Source: Narthecium ossifragum
Taxonomy: Eukaryota; Streptophyta; Magnoliopsida; Dioscoreales; Nartheciaceae
Length of the DNA stretch: 64,000 nt
Direction: 5' to 3'
Assembly (NCBI GenBank): GCA_963920575.1
Contig: OY986968.1
Coordinates: 26,480,129-26,544,128 of the forward strand
Position 1 is the first letter of the stretch. Every line of letters starts with the position of its first letter. The position numbers were made by a program, and so were the translations under genes. Under the pieces are notes generated by a model, which searched no databases, was not told the origin of the DNA, and saw nothing but the letters and a program-made list of their open reading frames with translations. This document shows, in pieces, positions 24,190 through 35,471 of the stretch.

Positions 24190-24461
24190 AGCATCTAGAG
24201 CGGAATCTTTTTAGATCCAGTTCAACTATGTAGCGTCACGGAATAGACTTCTTCTTGGCATATCTCAATAGTCTTATTTAAAGAGGTTACCCAAATCTTT
24301 CCAAAATAAAAAAGAGATCACGAAGACTAAAATATTTCAAACATGTGAATTTATTTATAGTCATTGACTCATTTTTACAAAGACGGACAAGTACTGAAAA
24401 CACATCCTATGATATTTTTATAGATGATCTTCGTACGTGCTATACAAGTTGTGCATTGTGA

Positions 24462-27400
24462 TTAATCTATTTCGATGGGTTTGTTCAAATCGATCAAGTT
24501 TTGCCTGGAAAGGTTTGCAATTGAATCTGCTATTACTCGAGCACTTGACTGCATATAACCACCTGAAACATTAAAGTAGGTTGATGTGTAACGAGATGTT
24601 GAATTCTGTAAAGGTGAGTTGATGAGTGAAGTTTTCCATCAATTTTACCTGATGTAAGCATGAGAAGTGGCTTATTTCGCTCTTTGGCAAATCTGAAAAC
24701 CTTTTCATCTCTCATAGTCACTCCGCGAGGACTGATCTGCACATGAGAAATGGCACAAATTCAATCGAAACTAAAACTCGTAAATAAGTGATATCACTAA
24801 GATGGCATATCAATGAAAAAGCTTGGAAGAGGATGATAGAGCGACAACATAGGAAATAGACATGAAATTTCAGGTCATTAGGAGTTCTAGCTGGAATATT
24901 CTCAATGTCCATCAATGGTAATTACCAATTATTACGACCAGTTCTACAAGGTAAGATGAAAAGCAACCCGAGTTCTCCATTGTCATCCTGTCACACTTTA
25001 AGCGAAAGTTTGCAATTCTCTTCTCTCCTACTGTACTACATGTAATGAGCACTTAGGAGACAACTAGTAAACAGCTACAAACTAATAAAACATGGAAATA
25101 GATGAAGAATATTCTTTTAATAGTAGTAGGAAATCTCAGAAAGATCTTGCATTTGACAAACTACATACTTGAGAAGATCAACATGAATGGAAGTACCTTC
25201 AACCTGCCAAGGGGATCTCCGTCTAGAATATCGGTGCCAGCATTATATACTATTAGATCTGGGTCAAAATTGTTCCCTGAAATCTACAATTCAAATGTAA
25301 TGTCAATATACTATGACTAGTCTATCGCCAATAATGAACTATAAGAAATGTAAAAGTCAGTAATTTTTTTGGTTGCTTTTTGAATGCAAGAGGCGAAGCT
25401 TTAGATCTTGTTCACATGTCATGTCAAAGTTTTCACAAAGAAGAAAACGAATTGGAACAGAAACCTCATGGCCCCACCTACAATAAGATCATGCAAGTTT
25501 CATCGTCTAAAATAAAGTTCAAAGATGGCTGGCACATTATTTGAGACATCTTACTGTGATATCCATATACAAAACTCCCCTCTGATGTTGATGCAAAAAA
25601 AAACCTCCCCTAAATCACCTGTTTTTCTTTATCATCTTTGTGAGTCTTTATATAATTTCTGCACCTAGCAGTTTGACATTAACCAAGTACGTCTCAGCTC
25701 TTATATACTAGTCTTGAAATCATATAAGTTGACAAGTAATTTTTATGTTATTTCAATACATTCAGCAACCACCTATAGGTCATCTAAAACCAACTAGAAC
25801 TAGCATAGTCTAGTCCATCAGCTGACAGGCAGCACCTTGGATACTCCCTTAACTAAGAGTAGGTAAGAAGACTGCAAATTTGACCAGCCTCAGCAGAAAG
25901 GTAAAATAATGCAAAAAGAAAAATAGAGATGAATGTAACTGATATGACTATGAACATGTTACCTCAAGGGCCTTGTCTAATATCGCCAAATACTCCTCTG
26001 TTTCTGTCCCGCTCTATGGATATATAAAAACACAATTAAAAAGTTTAATGAGCTAACAGATAATTCAGACATGGAACGTCAGGGAAGGCACTTCTTGCAG
26101 ATTCTCGTACTTACCACTAGCTCTACCCTCTGGTCTATGTAGCGCTTTGCCTCAAAATCCTATATGAAAATTACACATCAGGCTTAGAAAAAGTTTAAGG
26201 AGTGCTTGCCCCCTGCTGTGGCAAGACAGTTTAGAAAATGTGAATGCATTAAGAACCTGAAGTGAGAGAAGAAAAAAAAGATAGGGAAATTATGCAAGAA
26301 CAGAGAAGCTGCAAAACTAGGAATGATAGGGAGCTCCATTACAACAAAAAGTTAAGTAGATCAAATGAGATTAAGGAGTTATGGCAGTAGTACTGATAGG
26401 AAATGTTCTGTGGTGTTACGGGTAGAAACCACAGAAAAGGTAATCAACCCCATGTGACAGGGTATAGCCTTGTTTGTTGTTAAGTATATCTGTTTGTGTA
26501 GAAAGCTAGTTGCTCTGCTAGACACAAAGATCTGATTAGGAGATGTCAGCTGGGTGATAGAGACAAGATGGACGTATTTTTCTCAATTGTATCCGTTAAG
26601 ACTTCAGGAAAAGTACAGGTCCAAAGTTAAGTAGCTCGGCCATAATTGGGTAAAAGGCTATATGTAACGTAAACATTGAATTAATTAGAAGAGCCATAAG
26701 TTGGCTCGAAAATTTGTGCTGTAAATCTACGGTTCAGATTCTTACAAAAGGATATATTTGACTGTTGAACATATCCAGAATGTATACTCGACCTGAAAGC
26801 AGAAAAAAGTCAAGTTGACTATTGCAGAAGTCCACCAATAGAGATGTTGTAAGATGAAATCATACTATCGGTAGAGAAGTCCATTTCATGGCCATTCCCT
26901 TGGTGGGCATCAAGATCAATAATCATTACCCTGCACATTAACACCAGAAAAGAATGAAAGCACTGATACACTATGCTCATATGTTTGTTTAGCTGACGCA
27001 GACTTACATCATTTAGAACTTATAAGAAGCAAAAACTTACTTCGAAATATTTAAGCGCACAAAACCATAGTGAATGCAAAGAGTAATGTCAGCATATGCA
27101 CAGAATCCACCTCCTCTGTCTGCTGAACAATGGTGAAAACCCCCACCAACATTGATCGCCCATCCTCGCTCCTTTGCAAGCTTTGCTGCCAAGATGGAAC
27201 CTCCTACCTGCAAAATCCCACTTTCACCATCTCCCAATATGAAACCTACGTGGCTAATTCACAGTGGCCAACACATAAGCTTATACCTGTGTGCGCAATG
27301 GAGAAAGTACTTTCCACTGCACTAGGCAGTTAGGGAGTACAGCAACAGGAGGAACCTGAACGAAGATGAAATCAATCACTTATTCTAGAAATAAAAACTT

Positions 27401-29743
27401 GAGGGCCAACACATGTCCATTTAAAAATGAGGTGTTCCAAATGGGCTCCAGTCAATGGCTACCGTTCTCGTCACTGGCAAAATCAGTGTTGATGAGGTGT
27501 GTGCAGGCACTGCATGTATAGTGCTGAGTTCTTGTCCATATGCAAATATCCATATCGATTGGCATGGAAATCCTTGGTCTAAACATAGCATGATACCAAA
27601 ACAGCAAAGATAAAAGACTGGAATTTGTAACTTCAAAAATCATATCTAAATAAGCATGATGGCCACAAGAGAACATTGAATGAGACAATCAAGCAAATGC
27701 CATACAAATTATACTATCAAAACAAATGCTGAGGACCCAAGAACACAAGACAATCTTTGTTGTACCTGAGTACACAGATTTTAGCTGACTTAACTCAACC
27801 CTAATAAGTAATATGCCACTATGAAGCACATATAAAGATACTAGGTCGGTTGGCACGGGTAACCACCCACCAACCACTATGCTCTCTCTCTCTCTCTCTC
27901 TCTTTATTCAGCCCCTATCCTTTGGTTATGACGTGGCATACAACTCATATGCCACGTCATAAAACCTTCCCTTACATATTAACTAGGTGGCCCCCCCGTG
28001 ACACCTGACACGAATAACCACCACCCCCCACTACTCCTCTCTCTCTCTCTCTCTCTCTCTTCTAACCACCCGCTAACCTCCACCCTCCACTACTCCCTTC
28101 CACGTGGTTTCATCTAGATCGCCTGATATATCAATGTATAACTTGGATCGGGCATCCTCAGCCGCATGATAGAATGCACATGATCTTATATAATAGATGT
28201 TTAGAGTGCATAATTAAAATCCAGCATACTTATAAGGAAGTGAAATAACACATAAAAGCAAAATGAAGTCCTTAAATATGTGTTATTTTTCATGGATATG
28301 GCACAGAATGCAAAGATAACATTGCCAAACACATCAAAAGAGTTGCTCAGTAAAACAGTCCTAGGCAAAGTGATGTCCTTGAAACTTCAACAACAAACTA
28401 GTTTCATATCCGACATTCTAGTATCAAAATTAAACATGTCACCAAAATGAAGCGAGAAGATAGCAGTACTCAGCACTTCTCACATATTTCAGGATGTGTG
28501 AGAGGTCAGCAAGATGAAGTACAATATGGAATCTGCTTATTCAAAGTATTGTTCTATCTAATAATAAACAACAAAAATGAAGTGAATATATCATATCAAA
28601 TAAGGTGGTTAAACAACCTTCCACCACAAAACAGAGTAGGAAATATGTCCTTGACCATTGCCTACTAGGAAAAATTCAACTTTAGAAACTCTGGTCATGT
28701 AGCATAAGCACAATAGTTAGTGAGAGTAGCCTTTTTTTTTCCTTTTTTGCATGATCACTACAGTGTTTCTACTACAGGATATAGCATTTTTATGTCCACC
28801 TCCATACAACTACACAATAACATATTCTTCACAGTGGATAATTGACAGTGTCCAAATGGGCTAGCATAAAAAGATAAACAAGATGAAGTTATAGTGAAAG
28901 ATAGAAAATTAGGTGTATCATAAAATCATAGAATCATAGTGTCATTAGGAATCAGCAAGTGTATTACCTCCGTAATCCTGGCGACAGTACAACTGTTTTC
29001 AAGACTTTTCAAGTAAGATTTTGGATGCACCTGGTCGAAAATTCCATCATTGCTCATTTATCCCAAGAAAAAGGACAAAATTCTATGGGAAGTCTATCTT
29101 CTTACCACCAACAAGTCCTCTCCTGAAGCTTCTAATGGCTCAACAATTTGAGCCTTCTCCAAAATTTCTTCTGAAATTAGATATTGGCATATACGACCCC
29201 ATTTTTTAGAATCAAAAGGGTGCCTGCATAGGGAGTTGCAGAATTACCAAAACAAAGTTAGGAGAACAGAAAATTCTGCAAGAAACCTAGAAATATGTCC
29301 ACAAAAAAAAAAAAAAAAACTCCAACGCTAATTTTTTCTTCGTTAGTTCATAGAAATATTTCTTTTGCAAGAAACTAGGTTGTGGCACTCAAAGCAAGAA
29401 CTGGAAAGAACCATAAAGCCAGATTCAATCGAAGTCTTTACTCAAATACAGCAATTCCACAATAATTAATGACTGGAATCCACTCACATCTTCTCGATCC
29501 CCAAGAAGCCGATGTCATACGCGGCGGAGTATATCATCGGAACCTATTACCCAAAAATTAGGCGATATAACTCAGAGTTAAATCCGTTAAAATCGGAAAG
29601 AATTCATGGAAGAACTCCCAGGGAACCTTCGAGAAGGGCACATCGAAGTAGAGATTGCTGGATAGGATACGATTCCTGCGGAGAGCCTCGGCGTCTTTGT
29701 TCTTGGAGACGGCGGTCGAAGACGATGTTGCCTCCGCCGACAT
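24462..29743 (-). CDS. HDA2: Class IV histone deacetylase (HDA2-like, HDAC11-type)
   Basis: Zinc-dependent lysine deacetylase of the HDAC11-like class. Thirteen small exons (minus): 29743-29627, 29543-29488, 29223-29106, 29030-28968, 27355-27287, 27207-27041, 26930-26866, 26792-26746, 26159-26115, 26013-25963, 25283-25197, 24736-24649 and 24562-24462; 357 aa with every phase consistent. The protein opens MSAEATSSSTAVSKNK, then VPMIYSAAYDIGFLGIEKMH and HPFDSKKWGRI. The catalytic segment is GWAINVGGGFHHCSADRGGG (about 157-175, general-base His pair). The zinc site is VMIIDLDAHQGNGHEMDF, followed by DPDLIVYNAGTDILDGDPLG and LMLTSGGYMQSSARVIADSI. All signature residues are present. Intron 4 is 1.6 kb with CT microsatellites. 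Exon 11 uses the acceptor at 25284, since the nearer AG breaks frame. Divergently paired with the NPP gene at 30402. Confidence 0.95.
27879..28062. repeat. Two (CT)n microsatellites in HDA2 intron 4
   Basis: CT runs near 27880-27902 and 28038-28061 are separated by a CCCC-rich spacer containing the duplicated word ATGCCACGTCATA. Confidence 0.85.
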
Positions 29744-30401
29744 CTTATCCGGCCGGACTGGCGGAATCTCGAAATCGCCGGAGGGGGCGCTGCGAGGAGA
29801 AGCCTGTCTGCTGTCTGGTCCTTAAAAAGCCAGTGCCGCGTTTCGGTGTTTGGCGGAACATTAATTAGCTGCCTTTCTAGTTTCTTCAACGGTTCGATTA
29901 TTTCGATGCCTGGTGGCCCACTTCCTTGCTTTCAATCCGATCCAATCGATTCGATCGCTCCGAACGTAGCCAAATGCAATTATTAACTCAAGTCTCTCAA
30001 ATCTATTGGAAAGGAAACTTAGGACATGTTAAAAAACTTAAAACCAACAAAAAATTCTGAATGGTACATTACCATCTCTCGACAGAACGAGCACAACCAC
30101 TGAAGCACTTCCCCACTGTGGTTTTCTTTGGCAGAACACCAGAACTTACTAGTTCCTCCCTGTGATTGTATGACTCTCTCTGGCATCTCTAGCAGCATGA
30201 TCACATGCAAAAGAGCAGGAGCGACCAAAAAAATCACACATAGGAGCGAATCTCCACCCAAGGGCCGCACCATTTACTCTGAAAAAGGTCCAACCAAAGC
30301 CCAACCTCTGACCAAACTATTTTTCCTCCTTCCTGTCTGAATACCAGTAGAAGTAGTCCACTACTATAGCTAGCTAGATAGAAGGTAAGAAGAGACCTCC
30401 A
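29744..30401. promoter_or_regulatory. Shared intergenic region between divergent HDA2 and NPP genes
   Basis: The 658 bases between the two ATGs must carry both promoters and leaders. GC-richer next to HDA2 (29744-29830) and AT/CT-rich towards the NPP gene. I see no unmistakable TATA box for either gene. Confidence 0.6.
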
Positions 30402-32006
30402 ATGGAGTCCTTCTCCATAATAACCCCTCCACCAACCGCCAACTCCACTGCACCATCCCTCCATGAAGAAGACCCTTCAGACCCCTCCACTGCCCTCCTC
30501 TCCGGCGACCCTCGTTCCTCCCCCTCCTCTTCTTCATCTCCTCAGAGATCTCCATCAACTCTTCTCATCTATTCACTCTCCCTCGCCACCTTCATCTCGC
30601 TTGTCGCCGCCGTCACCTTCGCCGCTCTCTTCTTTTCCTCCGCCGCTTCCAACCACCGTTCCAATCGACCTCCACCCACCACCACCGCCACCCTTTCAAA
30701 TCTCTCAAATCCAAGCCCACCGCCACAGCCGCCGCCGCCGCCTCCGCCTCCTCCTCCTCCTCCTCCACCTCCTCCACCACCTCCTCAACTACCACCTAAG
30801 CCTGTGGCCCGTCCTCTGGCAAAGCTCTCGCGACCTGTTGTTCTCCTTATATCAACGGATGGCTTCCGGTTTGGGTACCAATTCAAGACTTCCACCCCCA
30901 ACATCCGCCGCCTCATTGCTAATGGCACCGAAGCCGACGCCGGCCTGATCCCGGTCTTCCCCACGCTCACCTTCCCCAACCACTACTCCATTGCCACCGG
31001 CCTATATCCCGCATATCATGGCATCATTAGCAACCAATTCGTGGATCCGTTCTCGAATGAAGTCTTCTCGAGGCATAGCCGCCAGCCAAGCTGGTGGTCC
31101 GGCGAGCCGCTGTGGGAGACCGTCGTCAACCAGGGACTCCCCGCCGCGACTTACTTCTGGCCCGGCTCCGAGGTAAAGAAAGGATCTTGGACTTGCCCTG
31201 ATAAATTCTGTCACAATTACGATAGCTCTGTGCCATTCCAACAAAGGGTAGACACTATCTTGAGCTACTTTGATCTCCCAAGTAGTGAGATCCCTGTCTT
31301 CATGACATTATACTTTGAGGACCCTGATAGCCAGGGTCACCATGTCGGTCCTGACGATCCGGAGATCACCGGAGCTGTTGCTCATATCGATCTAATGATC
31401 GGGAGATTGATCACTGGACTTGAAAAGAGAGGAATTTTTGAGGATGTCTCTATAATTCTATTGGGTGATCATGGTATGGTTGGTAACTGTGATACAAAGA
31501 TTGTCTCTCTTAATGATTTATCTCCATGGATACGAATACCCCGTGATTGGATTCAATCGTATAGTCCGGTTCTAGAAATTAGGCCTCCTCAGGGAGTCTC
31601 TGCTTCCGAAGTTGTCGCCAAAATGAATGCAGGATTGAGATCGGGGAAGGTTGCCAATGGAAATCAGCTGGCAATGTTTCGTAAGGAGGATTTGCCAGAC
31701 CGGCTCCATTACTCTTATAGCTACCGGATTCCGCCTATAATTGGGTTACTGGAAGAAGGATACAAGGTGAAGCAGAAGAGATCGAGGAAAAATGAGTGTG
31801 GAGGTGATCATGGCTATGACAATGCATTCTTTTCTATGAGGTCCATATTTGTAGCTCACGGGCCTCAATTCGAGCGGGGACGCAAAGTTCCATCTTTTGA
31901 GAACATTCAGATATATAATTTAGTCACTGCCATATTAAAGTTGAAGAGTGCTCCAAATAATGGTTCAGCTTCATTTCTGGATTCCATCCTCCTGCCAAAC
32001 TCTTGA
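30402..32006 (+). CDS. Nucleotide pyrophosphatase/phosphodiesterase, copy 1
   Basis: Type II membrane ectonucleotide pyrophosphatase/phosphodiesterase of the alkaline-phosphatase superfamily; hydrolyses nucleotide sugars or NTPs using two metal ions, in the secretory pathway. Single exon, 534 aa. Cytosolic Ser/Pro-rich N-terminus, membrane anchor at about 54-81 (LLIYSLSLATFISLVAAVTF), then a proline run of roughly 20 residues (about 109-128). The catalytic domain has metal Asp in LLISTDGFRFGYQ (Asp153), the nucleophile Thr in FPTLTFPNHYSIATG (Thr190), EDPDSQGHHVGPD (Asp309, His313), LLGDHGMVGNCD (Asp356, His357) and the last His in GGDHGYDNAFFSM. It ends near ...SFLDSILLPNS. All active residues are kept. 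The first ATG was chosen because it gives the anchor and the paralogue-like start. Confidence 0.94.
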   Translation: MESFSIITPPPTANSTAPSLHEEDPSDPSTALLSGDPRSSPSSSSSPQRSPSTLLIYSLSLATFISLVAAVTFAALFFSSAASNHRSNRPPPTTTATLSNLSNPSPPPQPPPPPPPPPPPPPPPPPPPQLPPKPVARPLAKLSRPVVLLISTDGFRFGYQFKTSTPNIRRLIANGTEADAGLIPVFPTLTFPNHYSIATGLYPAYHGIISNQFVDPFSNEVFSRHSRQPSWWSGEPLWETVVNQGLPAATYFWPGSEVKKGSWTCPDKFCHNYDSSVPFQQRVDTILSYFDLPSSEIPVFMTLYFEDPDSQGHHVGPDDPEITGAVAHIDLMIGRLITGLEKRGIFEDVSIILLGDHGMVGNCDTKIVSLNDLSPWIRIPRDWIQSYSPVLEIRPPQGVSASEVVAKMNAGLRSGKVANGNQLAMFRKEDLPDRLHYSYSYRIPPIIGLLEEGYKVKQKRSRKNECGGDHGYDNAFFSMRSIFVAHGPQFERGRKVPSFENIQIYNLVTAILKLKSAPNNGSASFLDSILLPNS

Positions 32007-33323
32007 CTTGCAATGCTGGATTTTGAAGCAATGTTGCAGAGTTGGTAAATTGCTTTAGATCATTGTGTATATGGAGTATCTGTTGATGGTAACATACCAT
32101 GAGCAACATTTACAAATAATTCATAATTCTTTTTCACATATGAATTCAAATTACTTACATGAACTCGGGTATTTGATATCAGTTATGTAATGAGAATTGA
32201 TGAACTCGGCAGATGCTACAAATTTGTCAATGAAATGCTGCTTTAGTCTTAATATGGGCTCTTAATATACCGAGTACTATAAGATGCTCTGCTTAGCTAG
32301 ACACTGTTCTCAGGTTTTTAGCCAGTGTGCTTGTCCTTATATTTGTTTTCAAGGACTTGTGCGTTTCATACTTTTTATCCTTTTCTTGTAAAATTTTCAT
32401 CACAGCTAAACGGAGTACTTGAAATGATCATATTTTTGGTTTACTTCAGTTTCCACAGAGAAGATTTTCCGGAATCATGTTTTGTGCAGCTGAATAGAGA
32501 AAGCACATAATTCTACTTGAAGCTTTTGTCTACTGAATTTGCTGCTAATGTATTCTGTCTTTCATGTAAACTAAATCATGCTTAAAATTGAACTTCTTCA
32601 TGCAGTCACTGGTGGATAATTCACATTATGTTTTCAATTGTTTGAGTCAAATGTCTGGTTGCTAGATCTTTCTTTCTATCATCTTTCGAGTCAGTTCATC
32701 GTGTTTTGATCGAGAATGACATCGTTATTTTCTCATGCCATTGATTATGCTCTGCTCCTTGCCTTTTCAGTAATTAGAATGCAACGCCCCACTGCCCCAT
32801 TGAATGTCATAGGTGACAGTCGCTATGTCATAACTCATGTGCAAACATTATGGAATCAAGCATCAAGTTCTAGCTGAGATACTTATTCTCTAGATCTCTT
32901 TTTTAAACAAACAAATCTGGTCTTAGTAAGTAGCAACTAGCAGGACACATTAACCATGAATGCATGATGCACCTCATCACTTACTTTCATGTTCTACATG
33001 AAGCAGAAATGACTTTAAATATTAGCTAAACTTTCTACTATGATTTCTAGCTTTTCTAGCCTATTGTTCTAGTTTCATCTGAGGAATGGAGAGGTGTGTG
33101 AGCTCTGGAAGCGTGTTTCTATCATCATATGGAAAACGGGTTCTTTCTCCGGAGCCACTCATTAATAAATTAAAAACACAACAACAAACAAAATCACTTT
33201 TCCACCACCAATAAAAGTCTCCTACCTTTTCACTTCCCAGGCTATTGTTTCAAGCAAACCAGAGCTCACACACCTCTCCATTCCACCATTGTGGTAGCAT
33301 ACATCTCAAAGGTGAGATCTTTA
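32007..33323. other. Spacer between tandem NPP genes
   Basis: AT-rich, without a frame that resembles a gene. It holds the 3' UTR of copy 1, the leader and promoter of copy 2, and a perfect 26-bp inverted repeat (33083-33108 and 33259-33284). Confidence 0.7.
33083..33284. repeat. Perfect 26-bp inverted repeat just upstream of NPP copy 2
   Basis: The arm 33083-33108 (begins GGAATGGAGAGG, ends AGCTCTGG) is the exact reverse complement of 33259-33284 (begins CCAGAGCT, ends TCCATTCC). The spacer is 150 bases and AT-rich. The right arm ends 39 bases before the ATG of the gene at 33324, so it may lie in the leader. Could be a small MITE, but no target duplication is visible. Confidence 0.9.
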
Positions 33324-34784
33324 ATGGCTTCTCCTCTACCCATCGCCAATCCCAAACCAACCCATCTCCTTGAAGACCTTCCAACTCCCACCACTGCTCT
33401 CCTCTCCTCCTCCTCCTCCTCTCTACCTCCACAAAGACTCAAAACACAGAGAGCCTTCCTCTTCTCCATCCTCACCCTCACCATCTGTTTCTCCATCGCC
33501 TCGGCCCTCGCCTTCGCCTTCCTCTTCTTCTCCTCCCTGCCCACCACCGCAGTTTCCGATCCCCACCATGCTCCGAAGCCCCTCGCTCGGCCCCTTTCCA
33601 AGCTACAACACCCGGTCGTGCTCATGGTATCCTTCGACGGCTTCCGGTATGGGTACCAATTCAAAACTCCCACGCCAAACATCGACAGCCTTGTCGCCAA
33701 TGGCACCGAGGCTTATCCTGGTCTCATACCCATCTTCCCCTCCCTCACATTCCCAAACCACTACTCCATCGTCACCGGCCTCTACGCCCCCTACCACGGC
33801 ATCGTCAGCAACTACTTCGTCGACCCGACCACCGGCGACGTCTTCAACAAAGACACCCGCCACGCCAAGTGGTGGCTCGGGGAGCCACTCTGGGAGACGG
33901 TCTCCAACCAGGGGTTCAACGCCGCCGCCTACTTCTGGGCTGGCTCCGAGGCAAAGAAAGGATCTTGGCAATGCCCTCCTAAATTCTGTCCTAAATACAA
34001 CGGATCCGTTCCATTCGAAGAACGAGTGGATACTGTTTTGAGCTACTTTGATCTCCCAAGCAGTGAGATTCCAATCTTCATCTGTCTTTACTTTTCCGAG
34101 CCGGATGAGCTTGGCCACAAGATCGGCCCCGACGACCTGTCGATCACCGACGCCATTGCTAGACTTGATGAGATTGTAGGAAGACTGATTGATGGATTGC
34201 AAAAAAGAGAAATCTTTGAGGATGTCACTCTAATCCTTTTAGGAGATCATGGGATGGTTGGCAACTGTGATGAAAAGCTCATCTTTCTCGAAGACTTGTC
34301 GCCGTGGATTGAGATTCCTCATGGCTTGATCGACTTCACCGGTCCGTTGCTCACCCTCCGGCCGCCTCAGGGAGTCTCCCCGGCCGAAGTTGTGGCTATG
34401 ATGAACGAAGGGTTGAGCTCGGGGAAGGTGGAAAATGGCGCCCATCTTAGAGTGTTTCTCAAGGAGGATTTGCCGGAGAGGTTCCACTATTCTGCAAGCG
34501 ATCGGATTGCGCCGGTCATCGGTCTGTTAGACGAAGGATACAAAGTGTTCGAGAAGAGATCGAAGCGGAAGTACTGTGGAGGAGATCATGGTTATGACAA
34601 TGAATTGTTCTCCATGAGGTCTATCTTTGTTGCTCATGGACCTCGGTTTGAAAGAGGCAAGAAAGTTCCATCGTTTGAGAATGTGGAGATCTACAACATG
34701 GTCACTTCCATTCTCAACTTGAATGGAGCTCCCAACAATGGATCGGCTTCATTCGCGAATTCTATTATCCTGCCAAGTGCTTGA
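33324..34784 (+). CDS. Nucleotide pyrophosphatase/phosphodiesterase, copy 2 (tandem paralogue)
   Basis: Same family and orientation as the gene 1.3 kb upstream; single exon, 486 aa from the ATG at 33324. An in-frame ATG 33 bases earlier is possible, but MASPLPIANPKP aligns better with the paralogue. Membrane anchor near residues 42-70 (AFLFSILTLTICFSIASALAF). Catalytic landmarks: VLMVSFDGFRYGYQ, FPSLTFPNHYSIVTGLY with nucleophile Thr, SEPDELGHKIGPD, LLGDHGMVGNCD and GGDHGYDNELFSM. All metal ligands are present. It lacks the long proline run of copy 1 and has a shorter stalk. The 3' flank has AATAAA at about 34935. Probably an active enzyme of the endomembrane system; substrate unknown. Confidence 0.94.
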   Translation: MASPLPIANPKPTHLLEDLPTPTTALLSSSSSSLPPQRLKTQRAFLFSILTLTICFSIASALAFAFLFFSSLPTTAVSDPHHAPKPLARPLSKLQHPVVLMVSFDGFRYGYQFKTPTPNIDSLVANGTEAYPGLIPIFPSLTFPNHYSIVTGLYAPYHGIVSNYFVDPTTGDVFNKDTRHAKWWLGEPLWETVSNQGFNAAAYFWAGSEAKKGSWQCPPKFCPKYNGSVPFEERVDTVLSYFDLPSSEIPIFICLYFSEPDELGHKIGPDDLSITDAIARLDEIVGRLIDGLQKREIFEDVTLILLGDHGMVGNCDEKLIFLEDLSPWIEIPHGLIDFTGPLLTLRPPQGVSPAEVVAMMNEGLSSGKVENGAHLRVFLKEDLPERFHYSASDRIAPVIGLLDEGYKVFEKRSKRKYCGGDHGYDNELFSMRSIFVAHGPRFERGKKVPSFENVEIYNMVTSILNLNGAPNNGSASFANSIILPSA

Positions 34785-35471
34785 GTTGCAGTACTTTTAA
34801 TTAGTAGAAATAAGAAAGAAGGTCGGGAGGAGATTGGATGGCTTCTTTTAATTAGTAGTGCTTGAGTTCCTTCCCCTGCCTTGCTTGAATGTTGTAATCT
34901 ATGTTAGTAGTATGTATTTTGTGCCACTTCTACAATAAATGTTGTTATTTCATGAAAGAAAAGAAAATTACGTCAAACTGATGTATACTTTGTATCTTGT
35001 ATGTGAGAGAGCCAAGTAGTTCTAATAGAAGAGGGTCAATTTTATGCTTCTTGGTAGCAAATAATACAAGTGTTAACATCATTTCTTCCCATCAGCTTTG
35101 ATGATGTCTCACGGAAATTGGGCTTTGGCTAGCAATGGAAAATCATGCCCAGGTCAGGTCTGACCTAGCCCAAGGCTTCTGGCCTATAACTGTGACCAAG
35201 CCCATCCCTTTTTTATTTAAGCTAAAGGAAACAAATAAGGCTTTATTCATTGGTGCTGTGCCTGGGCTGTTGGACGGTTTAATCCAAGAGCCTTCAAAAA
35301 AAACGTTAGACTGGGCGAGCTGGAGCTGTCGGGCCAATTGACCCATCATGTACCAGAGTACTCCATAAGGGAACTACTTGTAGTCATTCAAGCCCAAATA
35401 TGAGCTCATGGTCATTCAAATCCACAATGGAGAGAGAGCGTCATAGAATTGGAACATGTAATATAACTATA
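34785..35471. other. Converging 3' ends of NPP copy 2 and the CYP76-like gene
   Basis: No gene. 35130-35345 is a GGCCCA/TGGGCC-rich repeat-like patch (GGTCAGGTCTGACC palindrome at 35152-35165), similar in flavour to 19990-20210. Confidence 0.6.

Noticed and set aside
25269..25276. Nearer acceptor for HDA2 exon 11 (TTTCAG before GGAACAA)
   Set aside because: It would shift the reading frame; the TTGTAG acceptor eight bases upstream restores E-I-S-G-N-N-F-D and matches the family.
30463..30948. Pro/Leu-rich open frame inside NPP copy 1
   Set aside because: Shadow of the real frame in CT-rich coding DNA; the same applies to 33370-34041 and the antisense frames over both NPP genes.
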